Shown here piece after piece: positions 9,734-17,690 of a stretch of DNA of 33,919 nucleotides. The stretch lies in the IMG/VR virus record IMGVR_UViG_3300027976_000116, positions 1-33,919 of that record; one strand, 5' to 3'. The stretch's first letter is position 1. The number at the start of each line of letters is the position of its first letter. Source of the DNA: a virus. Position numbers and translations under genes: made by a program. A model generated the notes under the pieces. That model made no database searches and was not told where the DNA came from. It saw only the letters and a list, made by a program, of their open reading frames with translations.

Positions 9734-10369
9734 TTATACTGATGGAATAGTGCGATCTACGATTTTACCGTATGATGCACTATCGTTTGGAAGTAAACGG
9801 AATGAAACCTCAAACATTGTTGCTTCATCACGCTTTGCTGATACTGTAACATTCTCAATTGAGAGTGCACGGTATGCAACATAGATACGCTCAATTGAAG
9901 ATCCTATAGCACAGTCTCCTGAACCTGGACCAACTGCAACTAAACCACGCTCAACTGGACATTCTCCGATGTTTCCTGCTGAAAGGTTTAGGGCTTTTGA
10001 ACCTGTACCTGCTGCATTGTACGCATTAAGATCTGCATCTTTTCCTGCTAGTGAGAACAATAAGTTCTCTAGTGTTGCTTCGGCAAATGTGGTATTTAGA
10101 TTTACCTGCATACCCTGCTTGTACAACTTGGCTACGTCAAGAACCTGATCAACCTGAACTTCACCGAAGTCAGGTTGGAACTGGATCTCAAGACCATTCA
10201 TTGTGTATCCAACATTTTCAAAGTCAGCATCATCGCTTAGAGATTCTCTAAATGATGTGGCTGCCTCATATGCTGGAAGATCAGCGTCTGTTAAAACGCC
10301 GTCATTATATGTAAAAAGTGCTGCTGCACCAACGATAATGTTGTTGCTAGTACCTCTTGTATATGCCAT
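9734..10369 (-). CDS. Major tail tube protein
   Basis: A 211-residue protein at the expected place between the tail terminator and the tail chaperones. It begins MAYTRGTSNNIIVGAAALF, has a beta-rich composition with many D/N/G turns, and ends in a segment (VSAKRDEATMFEVSFRLLP) typical of the two-sheet tube fold of siphovirus tail proteins. The family assignment rests on order, length and general pattern, with no single signature residue. A promoter with a 52-nt leader and an AGAGGTG ribosome site precedes it, and a strong terminator follows. This isolates the gene as its own high-expression unit, as expected for a protein needed in hundreds of copies. Confidence 0.85.
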   Translation of the reverse strand: MAYTRGTSNNIIVGAAALFTYNDGVLTDADLPAYEAATSFRESLSDDADFENVGYTMNGLEIQFQPDFGEVQVDQVLDVAKLYKQGMQVNLNTTFAEATLENLLFSLAGKDADLNAYNAAGTGSKALNLSAGNIGECPVERGLVAVGPGSGDCAIGSSIERIYVAYRALSIENVTVSAKRDEATMFEVSFRLLPNDSASYGKIVDRTIPSV

Positions 10370-10421
10370 GTATTTTCACCTCTTTTTTCTTATAGATTAA
10401 AGGGCTTGTTTCCTCAAATCA

Positions 10422-10430
10422 ATTATAACA
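10422..10430 (-). promoter_or_regulatory. Extended -10 promoter of the tail tube gene
   Basis: The minus strand reads TGTTATAAT, 52 nt upstream of ATG 10369. The leader carries an AGAGGTG ribosome site. It lies in the short gap after the tail terminator gene. Confidence 0.55.
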
Positions 10431-10442
10431 CTGGTTTATATA

Positions 10443-11015
10443 CTATACTGTGAAGATAGATGAGTCTTGATGGTATTCAAAATCAATGATCATCTTGTTA
10501 CCGCCATAAGTTCTGGCCGTTCCAAAGTCGATAATATCCCTAACCTCTTCTAGCTGGTATATCTTAAATCTATGAAAATAAAACTTGCATGTCATTCCGT
10601 CTATAGCTCCCTTAGCCTTTGTCCAAGCATTAAGTTCTTCTGCTGATTCGTCTTCACGATCTAAAAGGCGAAGTACTGCTTCTTGTACCTGAACCATAAT
10701 TTCTGTAACATTTTCTGCAGTGGCATAAAAATAATAAAGAATTTGCTCCTGTTTAATATGAGGAAATGGGGACCTTCTCATGCGGATTAACCTATCATAA
10801 GTGCACATAACTCCAGCATATGGGTATCTGATGTCGTTGATTACTACCCACTGCTCAGTTATTTCATCAATAGATGATGGTGTTGAGGGGAAAAACGGAA
10901 CACCTATTCTGTCTCCATCCCCATTGCCCTTTGAAACAAATTCTGATATTTTGTCTTGAAGGTAGCTATTGATCCAAAGCTGTGGTGTGTTATACGTTGA
11001 TACTGATTCTGCCAT
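10443..11015 (-). CDS. Tail terminator / tail completion protein
   Basis: A 190-residue protein between the neck proteins and the tail tube. It begins with a helix (PQLWINSYLQDKISEFV) and continues with strands and a helix (TEIMVQVQEAVLRLLD), then a beta C-terminus. Its place immediately before the tail tube gene matches the tail terminator that caps the tube and joins it to the head (gpU-like fold). The start codon overlaps the preceding stop by one base (TAATG). Function is inferred mainly from order and length; a minor neck protein is the alternative. Confidence 0.7.
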   Translation of the reverse strand: MAESVSTYNTPQLWINSYLQDKISEFVSKGNGDGDRIGVPFFPSTPSSIDEITEQWVVINDIRYPYAGVMCTYDRLIRMRRSPFPHIKQEQILYYFYATAENVTEIMVQVQEAVLRLLDREDESAEELNAWTKAKGAIDGMTCKFYFHRFKIYQLEEVRDIIDFGTARTYGGNKMIIDFEYHQDSSIFTV

Positions 11016-11683
11016 TAAATTGCCCTCGCATTTGCTACCCAGCGATATCCGACATTAAGGCCATAAGGTCTTCCTAATCGAGATCCCTGAGCTAGATTTT
11101 TCTTATAAACAATTGGATTTTCAAAATATTTTGCTAGGCCACTAGATCTTAAAAATGCTTGAGTAAAATATTTGCTAAAGAATGTATCAAAAGTCTTGGC
11201 AAATTGCCCTGCAACATTGCCTCCAGGATTATCTACTACTACTGGGTTTCTAGTATAAACTATTTCGCCTCCAACTTCAAACCTTAATACTTCTCCTGTT
11301 GTTGGAGTAATGGTGACAGACTGCCCAGTTTCCATAATCATTGCTTTATTAAAAAATGGAACGTTTGAGCCATTCTTAATTGTAGAGGACTGTTTAAAAT
11401 CTGTCATAAAAGAAAGTCCAAGGCTACTTACAGTATATTTAATATCAAACAGCCTTGCCGATACATCTCCTGCTCTATACCACTCATAGACATGGTGAAG
11501 GGATTGTTCATCTACCCTTGCATTTGAGTCAATATACTGAGATGCAATTTCTGCTATATCAGGACCTAGATTATTTAAAAAATCTTTTTTACCCAAACTC
11601 ATACCATCTACAAAACCAGAAGAATAGTCAATAATGTTTTTTAGGTCTTTAGTAAAAGACTTTGTGTTAAAGTTTACTATCAT
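11015..11683 (-). CDS. Neck / minor tail completion protein (HK97 gp10-like position)
   Basis: A 222-residue protein with a helical N-terminal half (KSFTKDLKNIIDYSSGFVDG) and a C-terminal region rich in Arg, Tyr and Gly. It sits between the head-closure candidate and the tail terminator, where HK97-type phages carry a gp10-like neck protein. It overlaps the upstream gene by 4 nt (ATGA) and the downstream gene by one base, so the connector genes are translationally coupled. I do not recognise a sequence signature; the assignment rests on gene order. Confidence 0.6.
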   Translation of the reverse strand: MIVNFNTKSFTKDLKNIIDYSSGFVDGMSLGKKDFLNNLGPDIAEIASQYIDSNARVDEQSLHHVYEWYRAGDVSARLFDIKYTVSSLGLSFMTDFKQSSTIKNGSNVPFFNKAMIMETGQSVTITPTTGEVLRFEVGGEIVYTRNPVVVDNPGGNVAGQFAKTFDTFFSKYFTQAFLRSSGLAKYFENPIVYKKNLAQGSRLGRPYGLNVGYRWVANARAI

Positions 11684-12126
11684 ATATCTACCGCCTGGTT
11701 CTCTGATCTACGTATTACAAGATTATAGTACTCTAATCCACCAAATGGACCAACAAATGGGTCCTGTGTTGCTATTTCAAAAATTGTAGACTTGCCTGAT
11801 CTTGGACCAGATGTCTCTTTGTAAATGTCATTGCAGTTTCTATCTCTAATATTAGTCAATATAATATTTGTTATTGAGTGGGGGGAATCAAGGCTGGAAA
11901 TTCTTACGTCGGTTTTTACTCTCCCAACAAGAAGAGCTTTTTGTGTTATATTTACATTTGCAGTTATTTCTTCTTTTGTTGCACTACCTTCTGAATTAAA
12001 ATTAGCAGAGATGGTTTTATCTAGTATCCAAGTCTTTTTTACATTTCCATAAGTTCCCTGCTCAGTTATAGGATAATATATATCAACAATAAGAGGGAAC
12101 ATGAAGTCTGGCTCTTCGCATATCAT
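11680..12126 (-). CDS. Head closure (stopper) protein candidate
   Basis: A 148-residue beta-rich protein. After an early segment (FPLIVDIYYPITEQGTYG) it has a central part on modified or transformed values (ITQKALLVGRVKTDVRIS) and ends YYNLVIRRSENQAVDI. Small beta-barrel head-closure proteins of this length sit between the connector and the tail-side neck proteins in siphoviruses. The gene overlaps the preceding one by one base (TAATG) and the following one by four (ATGA). Position is the main evidence. Confidence 0.6.
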   Translation of the reverse strand: MICEEPDFMFPLIVDIYYPITEQGTYGNVKKTWILDKTISANFNSEGSATKEEITANVNITQKALLVGRVKTDVRISSLDSPHSITNIILTNIRDRNCNDIYKETSGPRSGKSTIFEIATQDPFVGPFGGLEYYNLVIRRSENQAVDI

Positions 12127-13034
12127 TAAATCAAACCTGGTCTAATAATGGTATTTGAATACTTATCTAAAATCTTATCAACAAGAAGATTTCCAGTCCC
12201 TTCAAACAGAGCCTTATCAAATTGAATTCTAAACTGGTCTGTATTATAATTTGTTACATATCTCTTGTAGTAGTCTAATTTTCCACATTTAATGTCTTCC
12301 ATTAATGTTTGTGTTGCATACTCTACATCTGAGGGAATTGTTTTATACCCTGCGTCTACAATAAATGTATAGTCAAAGCCTGCTGGGAAGGCTATAGCAC
12401 TATAACCATAATATCCAAGATCTCCTCTTGCAACGGGTATTGATATTGGAGCAGATTCTGAGCGATTATATAGGTCTAGAATAACACGCTGAACCGCAGA
12501 GTTATCTAGGGTAATTCTATAGTTTTCAGTATTTGTCTCTGGTGTTTCAATATCATAAACTAAAACGTTATTCTCATAAGCTTTTAAAACTTTATTAGTA
12601 TCTTGCCATAGTAAAAAATAATCTGATCCCTGACCAACTGCCTGTATAACTTTTTTAGTATTATAGAATCCATTTGGAATGATCGTGTCAATTATAGCCC
12701 TTGATACAAGCTCTAGCATTCTATATTCTTTTATTTCAGATGCCGTTGTAGAAAGGTCGTTAGCATTAACATATGGTCTTATTATGTCTAGATTATCTTC
12801 ATATAAGACATGAACATGTTCTGCGTCATAGAACTTGATAGCAAAGTTTCTATCGTATGTTACTTTTTCTAATTCTAAAACATAATCTACTAAACCATTT
12901 TCATCTGACATTACTTCTGTTTCTAGAACTGAGTGATCCACCAGATCCTCAACATATTGGATATACGTATAGTTAGGTATAGGTAATTTCCAAGTAGTTG
13001 TAATAGGATAAGGTGGAACTCTCATGATCTCCAT
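12126..13034 (-). CDS. Head-tail connector / adaptor protein candidate
   Basis: A 302-residue protein downstream of the capsid genes. The first two thirds are beta-rich (KLPIPNYTYIQYVEDLVD near the start). The C-terminal about 60 residues are helical (VEYATQTLMEDIKCGKLDYY), resembling the helical tail of head-tail adaptors that dock on the portal. At this length it is larger than the usual about 100-residue gp6-type adaptor, so it may combine an adaptor with an extra beta domain. ATG 13034 has no visible ribosome site; a second ATG at 13025 has GGAG only 3 nt before it, so the exact start is uncertain. Confidence 0.55.
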   Translation of the reverse strand: MEIMRVPPYPITTTWKLPIPNYTYIQYVEDLVDHSVLETEVMSDENGLVDYVLELEKVTYDRNFAIKFYDAEHVHVLYEDNLDIIRPYVNANDLSTTASEIKEYRMLELVSRAIIDTIIPNGFYNTKKVIQAVGQGSDYFLLWQDTNKVLKAYENNVLVYDIETPETNTENYRITLDNSAVQRVILDLYNRSESAPISIPVARGDLGYYGYSAIAFPAGFDYTFIVDAGYKTIPSDVEYATQTLMEDIKCGKLDYYKRYVTNYNTDQFRIQFDKALFEGTGNLLVDKILDKYSNTIIRPGLI

Positions 13035-13037
13035 TAA

Positions 13038-13469
13038 TTAATTACCAAATTCCTTAGCAACTTCTTCTGGAGTGGCAAGTGTAATGTGTGATCTAGTTAA
13101 CCATTTTTCAGACTGAGATTTTGTTACAATGTTGATACCTCTATAGACCTTACCAACTTCTCCCCAACTAACATTTTTTGTTGATCTAATAGCAACCTTT
13201 TCTTCTGTATTTGCTGCTACCTTAGACTTTTTCTTTTCTTTTACTAGGGTAGTCATTTCTACTCCAATTGCTCCATTTACAAGACCAAGGCTTTGAACTT
13301 CTATTACTACCTGCTCTGCTGCTACCTGCTCTGCTGCTGCATGCTCTGCTGCTGCATGCTCTGCTGCTACCTGCTCTGCTGCTGCATGCTCTGCTGCTGC
13401 ATGCTCTGCTGCTGCATCTTGTGCTGCTTCATATATAGATTCTTCAACTGCATTTTCATTATTTTCCAT
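13038..13469 (-). CDS. Ala-rich pentapeptide-repeat virion protein of unknown function
   Basis: A 143-residue protein right after the major capsid gene. Residues about 18-55 are a run of five-residue repeats of the form AAAEH or AAAEQV that should form a continuous alpha-helix. They are encoded by an almost perfect 15-bp tandem DNA repeat. The C-terminal about 60 residues (from KVAIRSTKNVSWGEVGKVYR) look like a small compact domain. Its own promoter and an AGGAGG site 8 nt before ATG point to strong expression. The position suggests a capsid decoration, head-fibre or minor capsid protein, but I do not recognise the family. Confidence 0.7.
   Translation of the reverse strand: MENNENAVEESIYEAAQDAAAEHAAAEHAAAEQVAAEHAAAEHAAAEQVAAEQVVIEVQSLGLVNGAIGVEMTTLVKEKKKSKVAANTEEKVAIRSTKNVSWGEVGKVYRGINIVTKSQSEKWLTRSHITLATPEEVAKEFGN
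13311..13430 (-). repeat. 15-bp tandem repeat encoding AAAEH/AAEQV
   Basis: Seven near-identical copies of a 15-bp unit (plus strand: MTGCTCTGCTGCTRC, M = C or A, R = A or G) run from 13311 to 13415. A degenerate eighth copy reaches 13430. The unit is a multiple of three, so copy-number changes lengthen or shorten the helix without breaking the frame. Confidence 0.9.
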
Positions 13470-13490
13470 TTTATTTCCTCCTAAATAGTA

Positions 13491-13499
13491 TTATATCAT
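13491..13499 (-). promoter_or_regulatory. Extended -10 promoter of the Ala-repeat gene
   Basis: The minus strand reads TGATATAAT, 21 nt upstream of ATG 13469 and directly after a stem-loop. The short leader contains AGGAGG. Confidence 0.5.
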
Positions 13500-13512
13500 T
13501 ATAAGTATTAAG

Positions 13513-13542
13513 GGGAGTAAGAGCGTTAACCCCTACTCCCCC
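13513..13542 (-). terminator. Stem-loop after the major capsid gene, probable weak terminator
   Basis: An 8-bp perfect stem (GGGGAGTA/TACTCCCC) with a 14-nt loop lies about 20 nt past the capsid stop at 13564. On the minus strand only TTAATACTT follows, so the U-tract is poor. It may slow or partly end transcription, or stabilise the 3' end of the capsid mRNA. Confidence 0.5.
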
Positions 13543-13563
13543 TAAAATTTTACTGTTTATAGA

Positions 13564-14709
13564 TTATGAATCTACTGCAGCATCAGCATACGCGATTGCA
13601 TCCTGCTCTTCCCATTGAAGACCGAAACGAACGAATACTGTATATTCTACTGTATCCTTCTTTGGACGGTATTCACGGTTTACAGTGATATCACGCTGGA
13701 ATCCCCATACACGGTTCTGAGGGAATGTAAGGTCTACATAACCTGCAGGGTAGTAAGGAACTTCCTGAACATCTATGCCGAGAACACGAGTTGTGCGTGC
13801 TCCGCCAAATGTTTGTGCTCCGCCATCAAGGTATGCTTGACGGTTGGCAGGGGTACCTGCTGGAGTACCAGCAAATGCCTCTGCGATTGCATCAGCCAAT
13901 GTACCATTATTTTTAATGATACCCTGGAATGCATCTGTACCAGCATAGAACTTCAAGTTAGACTTGATAGCACGATACTTGCGTGGCATTGCAAGAATGA
14001 TCTTCTGCATTGCATCAGTAGTCCAGTTATTGTTTTCAACTGTAACTACTGCTTCGTGTGCGTCTCCACCAGTCGTGACCTTGTTAACAAAGCCCTCCAT
14101 GATAGACGTAAATGCACTGCCTGTACCTGTACCATTAATGGCAAGGTCTTCAATGTCATTACCAAAAGCATTGGTCATTAAACGAACAATGTGATCTTCT
14201 AGTGCTGCACCTTCGATATTATCTTCTAGTGATTCTGCAGATACTTCCCAGTCAAGACGAATTTTCTTTGTAGTCAATTCAACCTTTGAGAATGTTGCAC
14301 CTGCGTTTGTGTAATCTCCAACTGCTTGCGCTGCTGCACGAATTACACGCTCTCCGACGTTTACCTTTTCGAGCTCCATTGTATTGGCTCTCATAGTAAC
14401 ACGGCGACCATCTTTGGCGAGGATTGTAGCATCCCACACGTAGTCTATAAAACGACGTGCCTGCTCTGGGCGGAGAATTCCGCTTCCAGCCTCACCTGAA
14501 GGATTTACTGCGTTTGGACCATCAGTATTACCTAATGTAGCATTTGGGATATTACCCAACACACCACCATCAGTATAATTACCTGGTACGTTCGAACCTG
14601 CTGTTGAGCCTGATGCAAATGCACCCTGTCCCTGATACAATCCTGGTGTTGTTCCACCAAGTTCTCCAGATGCTCCTGGCTGATTCTTGATTATTTCTTG
14701 TTCCGACAT
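13564..14709 (-). CDS. Major capsid protein (HK97 fold)
   Basis: A 381-residue protein following the protease/scaffold gene. The first about 78 residues are low-complexity (G, N, T, P rich), which could be an arm or a segment removed at maturation. From about residue 80 (ILRPEQARRFIDYVWDATIL) the pattern fits HK97-type capsid proteins: an E-loop-like stretch, a spine helix (ALEDHIVRLMTNAFGNDIED) and a C-terminal sheet (VRFGLQWEEQDAIAYADA). The ribosome site AGGAGGTGA is essentially perfect, in keeping with very high expression. A stem-loop follows the stop codon. Confidence 0.92.
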   Translation of the reverse strand: MSEQEIIKNQPGASGELGGTTPGLYQGQGAFASGSTAGSNVPGNYTDGGVLGNIPNATLGNTDGPNAVNPSGEAGSGILRPEQARRFIDYVWDATILAKDGRRVTMRANTMELEKVNVGERVIRAAAQAVGDYTNAGATFSKVELTTKKIRLDWEVSAESLEDNIEGAALEDHIVRLMTNAFGNDIEDLAINGTGTGSAFTSIMEGFVNKVTTGGDAHEAVVTVENNNWTTDAMQKIILAMPRKYRAIKSNLKFYAGTDAFQGIIKNNGTLADAIAEAFAGTPAGTPANRQAYLDGGAQTFGGARTTRVLGIDVQEVPYYPAGYVDLTFPQNRVWGFQRDITVNREYRPKKDTVEYTVFVRFGLQWEEQDAIAYADAAVDS

Positions 14710-14746
14710 ATTGTCACCTCCTGTGATTTTTTACTTATTATTTTTT

Positions 14747-15310
14747 TTAATTAAATAAGTCGGCTGTTTTGAGGAAACTACCGCCCCATAGGGATTTTTC
14801 AACCGTTTCAGGTTGATTCTGTACTATCTCGCCGAGATCGCCAGACTTTCGGAAAGCGGTATCTTGCTCTACAAGTTCTACTCGCTTACCAAATTCATTA
14901 AATCCATTTGATACTGCTGCTATATCTTTTGCAACTGACTCAAATGAATCTTTTACTACTTCAACATCAACCTTTGAAGACTTAAGAAGTTCTACTTCTG
15001 CTTGCAAAGATTTTACTGTTGAGACTAGATCGCTAAAGGCAGATGTTAGGGTATTCTTGATTTCGGCAATTGATTCAACAACTGTCTCATCTGATTTAGA
15101 TACCTCTGTAACTTCAACTACTGCGTCGATTGCTGGAGTCTCTTCAGACTTTACAACCTCCTTAGATGTTGGGACTTCATCAGTCTTAACAACATCTTCT
15201 ACTGGAGTTTCAACTACGGCATCAACCTCTGGAGCGACCTCTGACTTTTTTACTTCTACTGCTGCTTCTGTTTCAATAACTTCTGCAACCATTGTTGTAT
15301 CTTCTGTCAT
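14747..15310 (-). CDS. Nested in-frame scaffold protein (internal start within the protease gene)
   Basis: An in-frame ATG at 15310 (residue 252 of the protease fusion) is preceded by AAGGAGGTAAG, with AGGAGG at 15319-15324 and 8 nt to the ATG. This is as strong as the capsid gene's site. Initiation here would make a 187-residue protein, MTEDTTMVAEVIETE onward, made only of the acidic and coiled scaffold part. The arrangement parallels lambda gene C, whose 3' part is separately translated as scaffold Nu3. The promoter would be shared with the protease. Use of this start is inferred from the site alone. Confidence 0.65.
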   Translation of the reverse strand: MTEDTTMVAEVIETEAAVEVKKSEVAPEVDAVVETPVEDVVKTDEVPTSKEVVKSEETPAIDAVVEVTEVSKSDETVVESIAEIKNTLTSAFSDLVSTVKSLQAEVELLKSSKVDVEVVKDSFESVAKDIAAVSNGFNEFGKRVELVEQDTAFRKSGDLGEIVQNQPETVEKSLWGGSFLKTADLFN

Positions 15311-16063
15311 AGGACTTACCTCCTTGTTAATCTTAGAAGTTTTAATGCCTTTAGCACTATCAACTAAGAATTTTATCATATTTAATTTTTCATCATCCGT
15401 TTTTTCAACGAAACCTATGTTAACCATTGCTTCTCCTGTTACAGGACTAATCTCTGATTCATTTTCAGAAGAAAGGACAACTCCACTTTCTTTGTCATAA
15501 AACACATTTTCTAAAACTGTGGCATCACCTTTAATAATATTTACACCATCTACTTTTTCAACTGAAACAATATTTGCAAATTGATTAGCGGGGGAATCTA
15601 CAAGACTCAACTCTACTAAATCATATTCTTTAATAATTCTAATTTGTGTATCTGATTTTTCATCATAGGCATCATCCCACTTATTCATTCTACCGCCAAT
15701 TGAAAAACCAGTAAGTGTTCCATCAAGAACCTTTTCCCATGTATCCTGGGCACCTTTTGAAACATATGCAGATACATAAACACCTTTATAAAACTTTTTT
15801 GATTCTGGATCAAAATATTTGTCTTCTTTAAAATTAATCATTTTACCAACTGCTAAAGGTTGGTGCATTTCTCTAATGTTTCCACGAAATTTTGCAAATG
15901 CATCCATTGATGCTTCAGATGTTACAATGTCCATCTGCCTGTCTAGATTGTCCAATGAGGCAAATCCAGATACAACTCTGCGCTCTTTATCAACTTTATT
16001 GAATGGCATTGATAGGCGAACAGTATCACCTTCAGTGTTCCATTGAGCCTTTGATATAGTCAT
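14747..16063 (-). CDS. Prohead protease fused to scaffold domain
   Basis: A 438-residue protein. Residues 1-175 match the HK97-type prohead serine protease: VVSGFASLDNLDRQMDIV near 30-47, a His in REMHQP (H67), the nucleophile Ser in LTGFSIGGR (S121), and LVELSLVDSPAN (149-160), which normally follows the third active-site residue. Residues about 250-438 are acidic, Val/Glu-rich and then coiled (FSDLVSTVKSLQAEVELL), as in scaffolds. Protease plus scaffold in one frame resembles lambda C/Nu3, and an internal start is visible (separate entry). A TATAAT box lies 10 nt before ATG 16063, so the transcript may start within a few bases of it. The gene is 40 nt after the portal gene. Confidence 0.9.
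   Translation of the reverse strand: MTISKAQWNTEGDTVRLSMPFNKVDKERRVVSGFASLDNLDRQMDIVTSEASMDAFAKFRGNIREMHQPLAVGKMINFKEDKYFDPESKKFYKGVYVSAYVSKGAQDTWEKVLDGTLTGFSIGGRMNKWDDAYDEKSDTQIRIIKEYDLVELSLVDSPANQFANIVSVEKVDGVNIIKGDATVLENVFYDKESGVVLSSENESEISPVTGEAMVNIGFVEKTDDEKLNMIKFLVDSAKGIKTSKINKEVSPMTEDTTMVAEVIETEAAVEVKKSEVAPEVDAVVETPVEDVVKTDEVPTSKEVVKSEETPAIDAVVEVTEVSKSDETVVESIAEIKNTLTSAFSDLVSTVKSLQAEVELLKSSKVDVEVVKDSFESVAKDIAAVSNGFNEFGKRVELVEQDTAFRKSGDLGEIVQNQPETVEKSLWGGSFLKTADLFN
15317..15326 (-). promoter_or_regulatory. Strong internal ribosome binding site for the scaffold
   Basis: The minus strand reads CAAGGAGGTA inside the protease coding region, 8 nt before an in-frame ATG at 15310. A match this close to the anti-Shine-Dalgarno consensus inside a gene, at the domain boundary, is unlikely to be accidental. 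Confidence 0.65.
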
Positions 16064-16103
16064 GGTATTATCTATTATAGACCCTTTTTTTACAGTGTCT
16101 CAG

Positions 16104-17690
16104 TTACTGAGATGAACGGCCTTCACCCTTTGGATTTCTTCCACTTATTGTAGCAGTTCCATCCGACTGATTGTTTGTTCTTTCTGTATCCCGTTGCCGA
16201 TTTGCATTATCATTTGCTGCTTGTTCTGGCTTAGGCTCAAAAGGATCGTCTCCTCCTTTTCTTTGTGGAAGTCCTAAAATCTGACGACCCTCGTTAGGAA
16301 GCATTACCTGTGTCTTTACCAATCTTTCAATAATCTGAGACTGGGCAATCTCGTCTGTGAGAGTTAGTTCATTAAATTTAAAATCAAGTATGTCTGTTTT
16401 TTCTTTGATGATCTTGCCAATCATTTTTTCAAGGTTTCTTTGTGCTGGTCTAGCAACTTGCTCTTTAAAAGTTCTATCTTGTGCTAAGGCTGCTGCTATA
16501 GATCCAGAATCTCCACCACCAATTTTGGATAATGGGACTTGGTGAGCAACAAGAATATCATCACGATTTTGCTTGCGATATTCTTTAAACGATGCTTCTT
16601 GAATTCCATTTTCGACTGGGTCCATTTTAAACTCAACCTTATTAGTGTCTGAGTCACCAGGAAGGGGGATGTAGAGTGTTCTATGGTTTTGTCCTTTTAA
16701 TCCTGTCTGTAAAAATCTAAACATTTTATCTTCTGCCTCTGGAGAAAGTTTTGCACCCTTTAAGGTAACAACATATCTTGGCGTTGCTTTATTTTGAAAA
16801 TAGTCAATGTTGTATTGTGATGCAAGCTGATCTCCATGAAGAGAGCCAATTGCTGACATAATGTCTGGTACTCCATAAAATGTATTTAATGGTGAGTATT
16901 CTTTAAAGTGAATTATCTCGTTTGGTCGTGCATCTGTTCCTAATGGGTTTGGATTAGTCCCGCCAAAGTTTCTAAAGTAAACAACCTTGTTTCCAATAAC
17001 CTGAACATATCCATCTTTAATTCTTCGAATTCTCATTGTAGTTGATGGTATATGGCCCACATATCCAATTTCATTACGAGTAGTTCTACCAACTTCAAGG
17101 TATCCGTTTCCAGTTGATTGTAGATCAGTAAACACTTTTTCCATAGTTGTAGTAAATGAATCTTCATCATTTAAAGATTCAAGCCAGTCTCTAATTTCAA
17201 TCTTTGCTCGTTCAATTCTCTTTCTTGCATTATCTGATGTCTTAGGCTCTGCCGCTTCTAACTTAAGAAGCGTCCTTGCAGATACTTCAAACTCATATCC
17301 TAGCCCTACAATGTTTTCTACTTTAGCATCGATGGCTGCGTGATTAGCAAAAGATGTATCATAAAAACTTGCAAGTTCATACAAGTTCCAGGGTGGTGTA
17401 ATTACATCAAACAGCCCGTATGCATTTCTATAAATTACTCCTGGATTAATTTCTTTAGACTTTGCACCATCCAGGCCAGTACTTTCTGCTCTTGAACTAT
17501 CTATATATCCTTGGCTTGATTCTGATTTAACTATACGAGAAGTTCTTCTTTTAAAATTATTATCTAAACCATTTAAATCTTTTATAATGTCCCAAGATTG
17601 ATTAAAAGGATCTTGTTTTGCAAAAGTGTCATCCTCTTTAAGAGGAATATCAACCTTGGCCCTAATGTATTCTGATCTATCTTCTGACAT
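16104..17690 (-). CDS. Portal protein
   Basis: A 528-residue portal, the dodecameric ring through which DNA enters and leaves the head. A recognisable run is HFKEYSPLNTFYGVPDIMSA near 255-275, followed by a long helical stem/wing region (EKMIGKIIKEKTDILDF) and ALAQDRTFKEQVARPAQRNL. This pattern is typical of PBSX/HK97-type portals. The C-terminal about 60 residues are Asn/Gln/Arg-rich and probably disordered. The ATG overlaps the stop of the small upstream gene by one base (TAATG). No terminase is found upstream, where it would usually be. Confidence 0.92.
   Translation of the reverse strand: MSEDRSEYIRAKVDIPLKEDDTFAKQDPFNQSWDIIKDLNGLDNNFKRRTSRIVKSESSQGYIDSSRAESTGLDGAKSKEINPGVIYRNAYGLFDVITPPWNLYELASFYDTSFANHAAIDAKVENIVGLGYEFEVSARTLLKLEAAEPKTSDNARKRIERAKIEIRDWLESLNDEDSFTTTMEKVFTDLQSTGNGYLEVGRTTRNEIGYVGHIPSTTMRIRRIKDGYVQVIGNKVVYFRNFGGTNPNPLGTDARPNEIIHFKEYSPLNTFYGVPDIMSAIGSLHGDQLASQYNIDYFQNKATPRYVVTLKGAKLSPEAEDKMFRFLQTGLKGQNHRTLYIPLPGDSDTNKVEFKMDPVENGIQEASFKEYRKQNRDDILVAHQVPLSKIGGGDSGSIAAALAQDRTFKEQVARPAQRNLEKMIGKIIKEKTDILDFKFNELTLTDEIAQSQIIERLVKTQVMLPNEGRQILGLPQRKGGDDPFEPKPEQAANDNANRQRDTERTNNQSDGTATISGRNPKGEGRSSQ

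Noticed and set aside
13615-14181. A 188-codon plus-strand open frame opposite the major capsid gene
   Set aside because: Cys-rich, unlike any phage protein, without ribosome site, and fully antisense to a well-supported capsid gene; it reflects the codon use of the gene on the other strand.
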